From NCBI GenBank assembly GCA_963778165.1, contig CAVZTE010000001.1, positions 422,728 through 486,727 on the forward strand: a stretch of 64,000 bases of DNA, in the 5' to 3' direction. Below the pieces are notes generated by a model. The model ran no database searches. It was not told the origin of the DNA and was given only the letters and a program-made list of their open reading frames with translations. Every line of letters begins with the position of its first letter. Position 1 is the first letter of the stretch. The stretch is from Bog-756 sp963778165. Lineage in GTDB: Bacteria > Actinomycetota > Acidimicrobiia > Acidimicrobiales > RAAP-2. Made by a program: the position numbers and the translations under genes. Below are positions 12,810-21,758 of this stretch, in pieces.

Positions 12810-15800
12810 CAGAAACCCCTTTCCGCGGCGCGTCGTGCGTCTTCTTCGTCCGACCCGCGTTCGGGCCGGCTGATGTCGATACCGAGCTCCTCGGCCGTGC
12901 GGAACACGTCCTCGTCCAACTCACGCATCTCAATCTCTTCTCCGCCCGGGGCCAGGACCTCGACGTCCAGGCACAGGGACTGCATTTCCTTGATGAGCAC
13001 CTTGAAGCTCTCGGGGATCCCCGGTTCGGGGATGTTCTCGCCCTTCACGATGGCCTCGTACACCTTCACCCGGCCGAGGACGTCGTCCGACTTGATGGTC
13101 AAGAGCTCCTGGAGGGCGTAGGCCGCCCCGAAGGCCTCGAGGGCCCACACCTCCATCTCCCCGAAGCGCTGGCCACCGAACTGGGCCTTACCACCCAACG
13201 GCTGCTGGGTGATCATGGAGTACGGACCGGTCGACCGGGCGTGGATCTTGTCGTCCACCAGGTGGTGGAGTTTGAGGATGTACACGTAGCCGACCGAGAT
13301 CGGGTTGTCGTACTTCTCACCGGTACGCCCGTTCCACAGCTCGCTCTTGCCGTCGTCGTTGACCTGGACGGCGCCGTCGACCCCGTCGGGGTTGAGGCGG
13401 CGGAAGATCTGCTGGATGGTCGGGTGGCGGCCGGCATCGGCCTCCTCGTCCCAGTGGGCGCCGTCGAAGACCGGCGTGGACACCCACACCGCAGGATCGG
13501 TGCGGGGCCGGGTCTTGGTCTCGGTGCCGCGGAGCGGCGGGCGGGCCACGTCGCCGGCACCTTCCCAGCCCCAGCGGGCCGCGTAGCCCAGGTGCGACTC
13601 CAGCACCTGTCCCACGTTCATCCGGCTGGGCACGCCCAACGGGTTGAGGATGATGTCGACCGGGGTGCCGTCAGCTTGATACGGCATGTCCTCGATGGGG
13701 AGGATCTTCGAGATGACGCCCTTGTTGCCGTGGCGGCCGGCCAGCTTGTCGCCCTCGGAGATCTTGCGCTTCTGGGCCACATATACCCTGACCAGCTGCT
13801 CGACCCCGGGGGGAAGCTCGTGGGCGTCGTCGCGGGAGAACACCCGCACGTCGATGACGGTGCCCTGCTCCCCGTGGGGAACCTTGAGCGAGGTGTCACG
13901 GACCTCACGGGCCTTCTCACCGAAGATGGCCCGCAAGAGGCGCTCCTCGGGGGTCTGCTCGGTCTCCCCCTTGGGGGTGACCTTCCCGACCAGGACGTCG
14001 CCCGGGCCGACCTCGGCCCCGATCCGGATGATGCCGCGCTCGTCCAGGTCGGCGAGGATCTCCTCGGAGAGATTCGGGATGTCCCGGGTGATCTCCTCGG
14101 CACCCAACTTGGTGTCGCGGGCGTCCACCTCGTGCTCCTCGATGTGGATCGACGTCAGCACGTCGTCCTTCACCAGGCGCTCCGACAGGATGATGGCGTC
14201 CTCGTAGTTGTAGCCCTCCCAGGGCATGAAGGCCACCAGGAGGTTCTTGCCCAGAGCCAGCTCCCCGTTGTGGGTGGCCGGCCCGTCGGCCAGCACGTCG
14301 CCGGCGGAGACCTTCTGGCCCTCCTCCACGATGACCTTCTGGTTGATGGCGGTGTTCTGGTTGGAGCGGCGGAACTTGGCCAGGCGGTAGATCTTCTTGC
14401 CCAGCACCGTTCCGTGGCGGTCCTTGGCCCCGGCCTTGTACTCCACGGTGATCTGGTCACCGGACAGGTCGACCACCGTTCCCTCGGCCTCGGCCAACAC
14501 CACGTCGCCGGCATCGCGGGCGGCACGGGCCTCGACCCCGGTTCCGATGTAGGGAGCCTCGGGCACCACCAGCGGCACCGCCTGCTTCTGCATGTTGGCG
14601 CCCATCAGGGCCCGGTTGGCGTCGTCGTGCTCCACGAAGGGGATCAGGGCGGTGGAGACCGACACGATCTGCTTCGGGGACACGTCCATCAGGTCCACTT
14701 CGGCAGGAGGCACGAAGTCGATCTCCGACGTGGTCCCGTACGAGGTGGTGGTGGCGCCGACCCGCACGCCGGTTCCCTGGGGACCCCGGCGGACCAGGAC
14801 CTTCTCCTCGGTGAACCGTCCGTCGTCACCGAGGGCGGCCGAGGCCTGGGCGATGACGTGCTCTTCCTCCTCGTCCGCGGCCAGGTAGGTGATCTCCTTG
14901 GTCACCTGGCCGTCGACCACCTTGCGGTACGGGGTCTCGATGAAGCCGTACTCGTTGACCCGGGCGTAGGTGGCCAGGGAGCCGATCAGGCCGATGTTGG
15001 GGCCTTCGGGGGTCTCGATGGGGCACATCCGGCCGTAGTGGGAGGTGTGCACGTCGCGGACCTCGAAGCCGGCGCGCTCACGCGACAGGCCGCCGGGCCC
15101 CAGGGCCGAGAGGCGACGCTTGTGGGCCAGGCCCGAGAGCGGGTTGTTCTGGTCCATGAACTGGCTCAGCTGGCTGGTCCCGAAGAACTCCTTGACCGCC
15201 GCCACCACCGGGCGGATGTTGATCAGGGTCTGCGGGGTGATGGCCTCCACGTCCTGGGTGGTCATCCGCTCGCGGACCACCCGCTCCATCCGCGAAAGGC
15301 CCACCCGGACCTGGTTCTGAATGAGCTCGCCGACCGAACGGATCCGGCGGTTGGCGAAGTGGTCCTGGTCGTCGATCCGGTAGGTGGACTCGCCGTCGGC
15401 CATGTGCTTGGCCAGGTGGAGCATGTAGGTGGCCGACGCCAGGATCTCCGACGGGCTGAGCACGCCCTGGGTCGGGGTCGGGCGCTCCAGGTCGATCTGG
15501 AAGATGTCGGCGATGCGCTCGATCTCGGGTCCCAGCTTGCGGTTGAGCTTGTACCGGCCCACCCGGGTCAGGTCATACCGCTTGGGGTTGAAGAAGGCGT
15601 TCTCGAAGTACTGGCGGGCGGCCTCGACCGACAGGGGCTCGCCGGGACGGGCCCGCTTGTAGATCTCCAGCAAAGCCTCCTCACGGGTGGGAGCGAGATT
15701 CTGCTCCTTCTCCCACTGGCCCTCGAGGAAGTCGAAGTGGCGGACGAAGCGCTCCAGGAAGGCCTGGTCCTCGTAGCCGAGGGCGCGCAGCAGCACGAAC

Positions 15801-16384
15801 AGGGACAGGCGGCGCTTGCGGGCCACCCGGCAGCCGGCGGTGACGTCCTTGGACGGCTTGGCCTCGACGTCGAACTCGATCCACTCGCCCCGGTAGGGGT
15901 GGATGGTGCCGGTGAAGACGGTTTTGGCGTCGCGGCCGGGCTGGAAGATGACTCCGGGGGAGCGGACCAGCTGGCTCACCACGACCCGCTCGGTGCCGTT
16001 GACGATGAAGGTGCCCTTGTCGGTCATCACCGGGAAGTCCCCCATGAAGACCGTCTGCTCCTTGATCTCACCGGTGCCGGCGTTCATGAACCGGGCGCGC
16101 ACGAAGACCGGCGCGGCATAGGTCATGTCCTTTTCCTTGCACTCCTCGACCGAGAATTTCGGCGGTGGGCGCAGGTCGGGATCGGTGGGATCGAACTCCA
16201 GCTCCAGGCTCAGCTGGCCGGTGAAGTCCTCGATCGGGCTGATGTCATTGAAGGTCTCGGCCAATCCCCGATCCAGGAACCACTGGAAGGAGTCCCGCTG
16301 GATGGCGACGAGGTCCGGCAAAGGCAGGGCCTCATCGATGTTGGCAAATGAAAAACGTTCCGGGCTGTTGGACCGTGTAGGCAA
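12809..16384 (-). CDS. rpoB: RNA polymerase subunit beta
   Basis: Catalytic beta subunit, 1191 residues. The start is TTG at 16384, supported by GGGAGGAG eight bases upstream and by the family-like sequence that follows at once. The rifampicin region (about 395-430) reads FGTSQLSQFMDQNNPLS and LAHKRRLSALGPGG, with the Asp, His and Ser of the sensitive wild type. A stop-start overlap couples it to rpoC. A candidate promoter at 16623-16651 would give a leader of about 230 nt that contains short direct repeats. Confidence 0.98.
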
Positions 16385-16425
16385 CGGCCTACTCCTCCCA
16401 GTTGCAGGGTGAATGGGGCGACGAC

Positions 16426-16466
16426 AGGGTGATGCGGTGGGTCAAAGGGTTGATGCGGTGGGTCAA
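16426..16466. repeat. Tandem 20/21-bp repeat in the rpoB leader
   Basis: Two near-identical copies (16426-16445 and 16446-16466) share AGGGT, then GATGCGGTGGGTCAA; the second has one extra T. They lie 40-80 bp upstream of rpoB within its untranslated leader. They may bind a regulator or fold in RNA, or be a simple duplication. Confidence 0.65.
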
Positions 16467-16480
16467 TTTCTCGAACCGGT

Positions 16481-16522
16481 ACTTCTCGGGGACTTCGGGC
16501 ACTTACGGGGACTTCTCAGGGG
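16481..16522. repeat. Four degenerate ACTT...GGGG units in the rpoB leader
   Basis: Plus-strand units of 9-12 bp begin with ACTT and end in a G-run, except the second which ends GGGC: 16481-16491, 16492-16500, 16501-16510, 16511-16522. In rpoB mRNA they read as C-rich blocks ending in AAGT. No known element matches them. Confidence 0.5.
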
Positions 16523-16622
16523 TCGACAACTACCGCCGGAGCGGTGGTCAGAGGGAGCCAGGGCGCGCGTCAATCAGCCAAAACACTGAGGAAGGCAAAA
16601 GGAGCAGGCACGGCAACCAGTT

Positions 16623-16651
16623 ATCCTAACCGGACGCGCAGAGGAACACAA
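16623..16651 (-). promoter_or_regulatory. Candidate rpoBC promoter
   Basis: On the minus strand TTGTGT (-35, 16646-16651) and TAGGAT (-10, 16623-16628) are separated by exactly 17 bp. The -10 fits the actinobacterial TANNNT pattern and the position, between the rplL hairpin and rpoB, is right for an rpoB promoter. Not tested. Confidence 0.5.
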
Positions 16652-16725
16652 GCCCATGGACGCGGTTCCCCGATCCAGGCTTGCACACGGTAGAAGACCC
16701 GCTGCCGCCCGTCAAGGAATCCGTC

Positions 16726-16758
16726 GGCCGGGGGCCCGGTCACATCCGGTCCCCGGCC
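16726..16758 (-). terminator. Terminator-like hairpin after rplL
   Basis: Arms GGCCGGGG (16726-16733) and CCCCGGCC (16751-16758) enclose a 17-base loop that can itself pair partly. It starts about 40 bp after the rplL stop. It may be a partial terminator that lowers read-through from rplJL into rpoBC, a known control point in this operon family. Confidence 0.55.
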
Positions 16759-16799
16759 TCTGGTGGCCGCCTCGGAGCGGCTGCCCGGAGGCCAGGCTG

Positions 16800-17195
16800 C
16801 TACTTGAGCTCCACCGTGGCTCCAGCCCCTTCGAGCTGGGCCTTGGCCTTCTCGGCGTCTTCCTTGGTGGCCCGCTCGAGGACGGGCTTGGGCGCCCCGT
16901 CCACCAGGTCCTTGGCCTCTTTCAGGCCCAGGCTGGTGAGGGAGCGGACTTCCTTGATCACCTGGATCTTCTTGTCGCCGGCGGCGGTGAGGATGACGTC
17001 GAACTCGGTCTTCTCGTCTTCGCCGTCCCCGGCGTCGGCCCCGCCACCGGCGGGTGCGGCCGCAGCCACGGCCACGGGGGCGGCGGCGGTCACGCCGAAC
17101 CGCTCCTCGAACTCCTTGAGCAGCTCGCTCAGCTCGAGGACGGACAGCTCGGAGATGCCGTCCAGAATCTGATCTTTGGTGAGGGTGCCTGCCAT
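16800..17195 (-). CDS. rplL: 50S ribosomal protein L7/L12
   Basis: Stalk protein that recruits translational GTPases, 131 residues. The N-terminal dimerisation helix includes DGISELSVLELSELLKEFEE, followed by an Ala/Val/Pro-rich hinge. The C-terminal domain has KIQVIKEVRSLTSLGLKEAK and the conserved DGAPKPVLE. Paired with rplJ upstream (66 bp). Slightly longer than the E. coli protein because of the hinge. Confidence 0.97.
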   Translation of the reverse strand: MAGTLTKDQILDGISELSVLELSELLKEFEERFGVTAAAPVAVAAAAPAGGGADAGDGEDEKTEFDVILTAAGDKKIQVIKEVRSLTSLGLKEAKDLVDGAPKPVLERATKEDAEKAKAQLEGAGATVELK

Positions 17196-17261
17196 TGTCG
17201 TAACTCCTTGGTTCCTGTTGTTCCTGGTCTCGGTGGTGCTTAGGTGGTGTTTCGGTCGGTA

Positions 17262-17990
17262 CTACTCGGCCGGGGCCTCGGCTCCGGCTTCGGGGGCCTC
17301 GGGCTCGGGAGCGCTGTCGGCTGCGGCGGTGTCCGCCGTCTCCGTGCCCTCGGTCGTCCCGGTGGCCTCGGCGGCCTCGGCCTCTGCGGCGGGAGCCTCA
17401 GCTGCGGGAGCCTCGGCCTCGGCGGGGGCTTCAGCGACAGCCGGGGCCTCGGGGGGCCCTTCGCCGGCCGCCTGGCGCTGGTCGATCAGCGCCGACAGCC
17501 CGTAGGCCAGGTTCCTGGGCAGGGCCTGGACCAGGCCGGCCAGTTGCTGCAGCGGTGCAGCCAGGGCCCCGGCCAACTGGGCCAGCAGGGTGTCCCGGGG
17601 CGGGAGGTCGGCCAGCACGTTGATGTCGGATGCCGACAGCACGCCGGCGCCGACCATGCCGCCCTTGACCACCAGGTTGGGATTGGCCCTGGCGAAATCA
17701 CGCAGGGTCTTGGCCACCGCACTGACATCACCCTTGACGAAGGCAATGGCCGTCGGGCCGGTGAGCAGGTCGGTGATCGGAGCCTGGGGACCGTCGGCCA
17801 CGGCCAGCCGGACCAGGGTGTTCTTGTAGATCTTGTAATCCCCTCCGGCGGCACTGAGTCCCCGGCGCAACTCGGCCAGCTCGGCGACGGTCAGGCCCCG
17901 GTACTCGGTGAGCACGGCCCCGTCGGCGTCGGCCAGGCGCGTCCGCACCTCATCGACGACGGCGACCTTGTCGGCTCTCGGATTGTCCAT
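17262..17990 (-). CDS. rplJ: 50S ribosomal protein L10
   Basis: Base of the stalk and anchor for L7/L12 dimers. It has 242 residues: a normal ~175-residue L10 body (LTEYRGLTVAELAELR near 28, KNTLVRLA near 58, GPTAIAFVKGD near 78) and then about 65 residues of Ala/Glu/Pro-rich low-complexity tail. Such tails occur in actinobacteria. L10 with L12 usually represses its own leader; the 235-bp gap upstream is where such a site would lie, but I did not resolve a fold. Confidence 0.96.
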   Translation of the reverse strand: MDNPRADKVAVVDEVRTRLADADGAVLTEYRGLTVAELAELRRGLSAAGGDYKIYKNTLVRLAVADGPQAPITDLLTGPTAIAFVKGDVSAVAKTLRDFARANPNLVVKGGMVGAGVLSASDINVLADLPPRDTLLAQLAGALAAPLQQLAGLVQALPRNLAYGLSALIDQRQAAGEGPPEAPAVAEAPAEAEAPAAEAPAAEAEAAEATGTTEGTETADTAAADSAPEPEAPEAGAEAPAE

Positions 17991-18225
17991 GGTCCCTCCG
18001 CTGAGCCATCAGCTCAGATCCGGGCCGTAGACACCGACAGGTGGTTTCGCGTGAGCACCCTGGGGCTCATCACGGAACGCCTCATCAGGCGGACCCATCG
18101 GGGTCCCTTCGGTACCGGGCGAGCGGTACACCGGAGGTCTACGGCAGTTCAGTCACAACTGGAAAAATGAAACCCTAGCGCGCCCCAGCCGGCCCGGCCA
18201 GCCGGCGGCGGTCACGGCGCCAGGC

Positions 18226-18951
18226 TCAGGCGCTGGCGGCGGCCAGTTCCTCGTCGCTCTTGCGGGCCAGCAACGGGTCGATGTGGACGCCGGGGCCCAT
18301 GGTGGACGACAACGTCACCGCCTTCACATAGCGGCCCTTGGAGGAGGCCGGCTTGGCCCGGTGGATCTCCTCCATCACCGCATGCAGGTTCTCGAGGATC
18401 TTGGATCGATCGAAGGAGGCCTTGCCCACCCGGATGTGGATGTTCCCCACCTTGTCGGTCCGGTACTCGACCCGGCCGCCCTTGAACTCGGCCACGGCCC
18501 GCTCGACGTCGTCGGTCACGGTGCCGGTCTTCGGGTTGGGCATCAGGCCGCGGGGGCCGAGCACCCGGCCCAGGGTCCCGACCTGGCCCATCAGGTCGGG
18601 GGTGGCGATGGCCACGTCGAAGTCGAGGAAGCCGTCGTTGGCCACCCGGGCCACCAGGTCATCGGCCCCGACCACGTCGGCTCCGGCGGCACGGGCCTCA
18701 GCGGCCTTCTCGCCGGCGGCGAAGACTGCCACCCTGGCCGTCCGGCCGGTGCCGGCCGGGAGCGAGAGGGTGCCCCGGACGATCTGGTCGGCCTTGCGGG
18801 GATCGACTCCCAGGCGCACCGCCAGCTCCACCGTCTCGTCGAACTTGGCCTTGGCCGAGGCCTTGACCAGGTCCACCGCTTCGGCCGGCGTGTACAGGTG
18901 CTGCCGGTCGAGCTGGGCGATGCTCGCCTTGTACTTCTTTCCCCTTGACAT
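18226..18951 (-). CDS. rplA: 50S ribosomal protein L1
   Basis: L1 stalk protein and, in many bacteria, translational repressor of rplKA. It has 241 residues. PAEAVDLVKASAKAKFDETVE near 22, GTGRTARVAVFA near 67, GPRGLMPNPKTGTV near 132 and the GKASFDRSKILEN motif are all present. It is 39 bp downstream of rplK. A 235-bp gap follows before rplJ. Confidence 0.97.
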   Translation of the reverse strand: MSRGKKYKASIAQLDRQHLYTPAEAVDLVKASAKAKFDETVELAVRLGVDPRKADQIVRGTLSLPAGTGRTARVAVFAAGEKAAEARAAGADVVGADDLVARVANDGFLDFDVAIATPDLMGQVGTLGRVLGPRGLMPNPKTGTVTDDVERAVAEFKGGRVEYRTDKVGNIHIRVGKASFDRSKILENLHAVMEEIHRAKPASSKGRYVKAVTLSSTMGPGVHIDPLLARKSDEELAAASA

Positions 18952-18990
18952 GTAATTCTCCGTTTCCTAAGAAGTTCCCGTGGGCCGGCC

Positions 18991-19422
18991 TCAGCCGGCG
19001 ACGGCGATGCCCATCGACCGGGCGGTGCCCTCCACCTGGCGTTTGGCCGCCTCGATGTCGGCGGTATTGAGGTCGGGAAGCTTGATGGCGGCAATCTCCG
19101 CCACCTGGGCCCCGGTGACCGTCCCCACCTGCTCACGACCGGAGGTCGAGGCGCCCTTCTCCAAGCCGGCCGCCTGCCGGAGCAGGGCCGGGGTGGGAGG
19201 GGTCTTGAGGATGAACGAGAAGGTCCGGTCCTCGTAGATGGTGATCTCGACCGGCACGATGGAGCCCCGCTGGCTCTCGGTGGCTGCGTTGTACTGCTTG
19301 CAGAAATCCATCGTCTGGACGCCGTGGGGGCCCAGGGCCGTCCCGACGGGCGGCGCGGGTGTGGCGCCCCCGGCAGGGAGCTGGATCTTCACGACCGCTA
19401 GGACGCGCTTCTTCGGTGGCAT
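18991..19422 (-). CDS. rplK: 50S ribosomal protein L11
   Basis: GTPase-centre protein, 143 residues. It begins MPPKKRVLAVVKIQLPAGG; the N-terminal PPVGTALGPHGVQTMDFCKQYN is the thiostrepton-binding region. The C-terminal RNA-binding domain ends EGTARSMGI. It follows nusG by 30 bp, the usual order nusG-rplK-rplA. Confidence 0.97.
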   Translation of the reverse strand: MPPKKRVLAVVKIQLPAGGATPAPPVGTALGPHGVQTMDFCKQYNAATESQRGSIVPVEITIYEDRTFSFILKTPPTPALLRQAAGLEKGASTSGREQVGTVTGAQVAEIAAIKLPDLNTADIEAAKRQVEGTARSMGIAVAG

Positions 19423-19452
19423 GGTTACGTCTCCTTACCTATCTCCGCCGGG

Positions 19453-20221
19453 TTACAGCTTTGCGACCTGGCTGAATTCCAGCTCCACGGGAGTCTCTCG
19501 CCCGAAGATATTGACCAGGACCTTGAGCTTGAGCTGGTCCTCGTTGATTTCGGCGATCTGGCCCGAGAAGTCGGCGAACGGCCCCTCCTTCACCCGGACC
19601 GTCTCTCCCACCTCGTGCTCGAGACGGGGGCGGCTGCGCTTGGAAGGTGCCTCGGTCCCCTCGGCCTTGACCTGGAGGATCCCCTCGACCTCGCGGCGTG
19701 ACAGCGGGGTGGGCTTGGTGCCCGGGCCCACGAACCCGGTGACCCCGGGGGTGTTGCGGATGACCGACCAGCTGTCGTCATCGAGCTCGCAGCGGCACAG
19801 GAGGTAGCCGGGGAACACCTTCTTCTGGACGACCACCTTCTTGCCGTTCTTGAACTCGACCACATCCTCCATGGGGATGACCACCTCGTAGATGCGGTCC
19901 TCCATGTTCATCGAGACCGCCCGGCTGTGGAGGTTCGACTTCACCTTGTTCTCGTAGCCGGCGTAGGTGTGCACCACGAACCACCGGCCCGGCTGGTCGT
20001 AGGGGCTGACGACGAAGGGCTCGTCGTCCTCCTCCTCGTCGAACTCGTCCAGCCCGGCGTCGACCCCGGTATCGGACTCGAGGTCCGCCGCCGCCTCGAC
20101 CTCTTCCACTTGTTCCGCCAGGTCGGCGGGGGCCGTGGCGGGGTCGGCCTCGGCGGTCAACGCCTCGTCGTCGGCCCAGGGGGGCATTCGTATCGTCTTG
20201 AGCCACAGTCACACCGATCAC
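19453..20221 (-). CDS. nusG: Transcription factor NusG (apparent +1 frameshift near the N-terminus)
   Basis: Elongation and termination factor that links RNA polymerase to Rho or to the ribosome. The main frame gives GRWFVVHTYAGYENKVK (NGN domain), VFPGYLLC, GFVGPGTKPTPL and the KOW domain VKEGPFADFSGQI. An acidic ~65-residue N-terminal tail precedes them. An ATG at 20187 is possible, but it has no ribosome site. The other frame holds a GTG (20221 overlapping the secE stop, or 20212) followed by TVAQDDTNAP, and joins the tail if one base is dropped from the six-G run at 20179-20184. I prefer that reading: translational coupling to secE with a homopolymer overcall. Confidence 0.93.
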
Positions 20222-20512
20222 GTCTTGAACAGCCAGAGAACGCCTTTGGCAAAGGCGTAGTTGAGAATAAAGATGAGAACCATCAGCGACAGCAGGGTCA
20301 CCAGCGTCACCGTGGTGTAGTTGATGACCTCGGACCGGTTGGGCCAGGCCACCTGCCGCAACTCAGATCGTACCTCGCGGAGGAACTGGCCCGGACGGAA
20401 GGGCTCACGCTTGGGCGGCCGGCGGGGCGGGGCGGCTGTGCGCTTGGGCGCGGCTCTCCCCATCGGGGTCCTGGCCCTGACGCTGCGCCATCCGCTTCTG
20501 TTCTCGGTTCAC
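20218..20512 (-). CDS. secE: Preprotein translocase subunit SecE (apparent +1 frameshift)
   Basis: Essential clamp of the SecYEG channel. The C-terminal part (from 20463) has PGQFLREVRSELRQVAWPNR and one membrane helix with LVTLLSLMVLIFILNY. The N-terminus of actinobacterial SecE is found in the next frame: GTG at 20512 behind an AAGGAAG site, then NREQKRMAQRQGQDPDG. The two join if one base is dropped near 20460-20470, in short C/G runs. The ATG at 20463 gives a shorter 81-residue protein that could still work. A single membrane helix is typical for this phylum. Confidence 0.92.
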
Positions 20513-20550
20513 GTGCCGCTTCCTTCGACTGTCTCAATGAGGTGCAGAGC

Positions 20551-20622
20551 AGGGCAGGAGGGACTCGAACCCCCAACCTTCGGTTTTGGAGACCGGTGCT
20601 CTACCAGTTGAGCTACTGCCCT
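20551..20622 (-). tRNA. tRNA-Trp (CCA)
   Basis: 72-nt cloverleaf. Acceptor arms AGGGCAG and CTGCCCT pair fully; the D-arm has AGCTCAACTGGTAGAGC; the anticodon loop CTCCAAA gives CCA; the T-arm has GGGTTCGAGTCCC. There is a mismatch at the top of the anticodon stem. The 3' CCA is not encoded. A Trp tRNA next to secE is common. Confidence 0.95.
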
Positions 20623-20753
20623 CTGTCGATCGCCATGCCGCGAGCGGCCAGCCGATCGCAGGGGCGGTTCGCTACGTTATCACCAGGGAGGCCGGGGATC
20701 ACAGGCGGACGGCCAGGCCCGGAGGAGGCGGGCCTCCCCCAGCCGATCGGCCC

Positions 20754-20918
20754 CTACCGGGTCTCCTTGTGCAGCGTGTGCTGGCGGTCCCACCGGCAGA
20801 ACTTCTTCATCTCGATCCGCTCGCGGTCGTTCAGCTTGTTCTTCGTGGTGATGTAGTTCCTGCGCTTGCACACCTCACAGGCCAGCGTGACCTGGATGCG
20901 CTTCTCGTTCTTGGCCAT
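20754..20918 (-). CDS. rpmG: 50S ribosomal protein L33
   Basis: Small large-subunit protein, 54 residues. It starts MAKNEKRIQVTLACEVC; the family pattern RRNYITTKNKLN and a C-terminal KKFCRWDRQHTLHKETR are seen. Three Cys are present (residues 14, 17 and 41), so one ligand of the usual four-Cys zinc site is replaced; position 44 is Asp. GGAG lies ahead of the ATG. It sits between tRNA-Met and tRNA-Trp, a typical actinobacterial position upstream of secE. Confidence 0.93.
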   Translation of the reverse strand: MAKNEKRIQVTLACEVCKRRNYITTKNKLNDRERIEMKKFCRWDRQHTLHKETR

Positions 20919-21026
20919 GGTGACTCCTCCTGTGCGGCCCGGCGCCCTGGCCCCAGGGCGCCTCCGACGCTTGTCGGGGCGGTGAACTGTCCTCGTACTG
21001 CTTCATCTACTGCGTCAACCAATGGG

Positions 21027-21100
21027 TAGCGGCGGCGGGACTCGAACCCGCGACAACACGATTATGAGCCGTGTGCTCTGACCAACTGAGCTACGCCGCC
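21027..21100 (-). tRNA. tRNA-Met (CAT, elongator type)
   Basis: 74-nt cloverleaf. Acceptor GGCGGCG pairs with CGCCGCT (one G-U at the end); anticodon loop CTCATAA gives CAT; T-arm GGGTTCGAGTCCC. The paired acceptor end argues for the elongator rather than the initiator type. No encoded CCA. Confidence 0.94.
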
Positions 21101-21107
21101 ATGGGCG

Positions 21108-21180
21108 AGCCCCCTGTCGGAATCGAACCGACGACACCAGCCTTACCATGGCTGTGCTCTGCCGACTGAGCTAAGGGGGC
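21108..21180 (-). tRNA. tRNA-Thr (GGT)
   Basis: 73-nt cloverleaf. Acceptor GCCCCCT/AGGGGGC; D-arm AGCTCAGTCGGCAGAGC; anticodon loop ATGGTAA gives GGT; T-arm CGGTTCGATTCCG. No encoded CCA. Seven bases from tRNA-Met and probably part of the same transcript. Confidence 0.95.
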
Positions 21181-21268
21181 AGTGCGGCTCGAGCGAGCAG
21201 CAAAAGTGGCAAGCATAGCCAAAGCCCGACCACACCGAGGCCAGGCCTCTCCTCGCTACCATCAGCGG

Positions 21269-21758
21269 ATGCACGTCCGCCTGGCCAGGCCCTCGGACGC
21301 CGAGGCCATCCGCTCGATCTACAACGCCGAGGTCACCGGGTCGACCGCCACCTTCGACCTGGTGCCCCGGACGGCCGAGGAGCAGCAGGCCTGGCTGGCC
21401 GACCACGGCGGGCCCTACCCGGCCGTGGTGGCCGTGGACGAACGACGAGTCCACCTTGGGCTTCGGGTCGCTCTCGGAGTACAAGAACCGCCCGGCCTAC
21501 GCCACCACGGTGGAGAATTCGGTGTACATAGCCCCCGAACACCGGGGTGAGGGGATCGGGCGGGCCCTCCTCGAGCACCTCATCGGTCTGGCCACCCAGC
21601 ACGGGTTCCACTCGGTGATCGCCCGGGTCGGTGGCGACAACGTGGCCTCCATCGGCCTCCATGAGGCCTGCGGCTTCACCCTGGTGGGGGTGGAGCGCGA
21701 GGTGGGCCGGAAGTTCAACCGGTGGCTGGACGTCACCGTCCTCCAGCGCCTGCTCTGA
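21269..21758 (+). CDS. GNAT N-acetyltransferase, phosphinothricin acetyltransferase-like (apparent +1 frameshift)
   Basis: Acetyl-CoA-dependent N-acetyltransferase. Frame 1 from ATG 21269 gives VRLARPSDAEAIRSIYNAEV and the TATFDLVPRTAEEQQAWL stretch typical of the PAT/Bar group. The remainder is in frame 2: GFGSLSEYKNRPAYATTVENSVYI, then the acetyl-CoA loop PEHRGEGIGRALLEHLI and HEACGFTLVGVE. The switch is at about 21437-21445. The joined protein, about 162 residues, is normal. Substrate cannot be assigned; methionine sulfone/sulfoximine-type amino acids are the usual ones. The 3' end overlaps the convergent glycosyltransferase gene by 26 bp. Confidence 0.85.

Noticed and set aside
13241..16351. 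1036-residue plus-strand open frame opposite rpoB
   Set aside because: Shadow frame of rpoB, with no domain pattern and no ribosome site.
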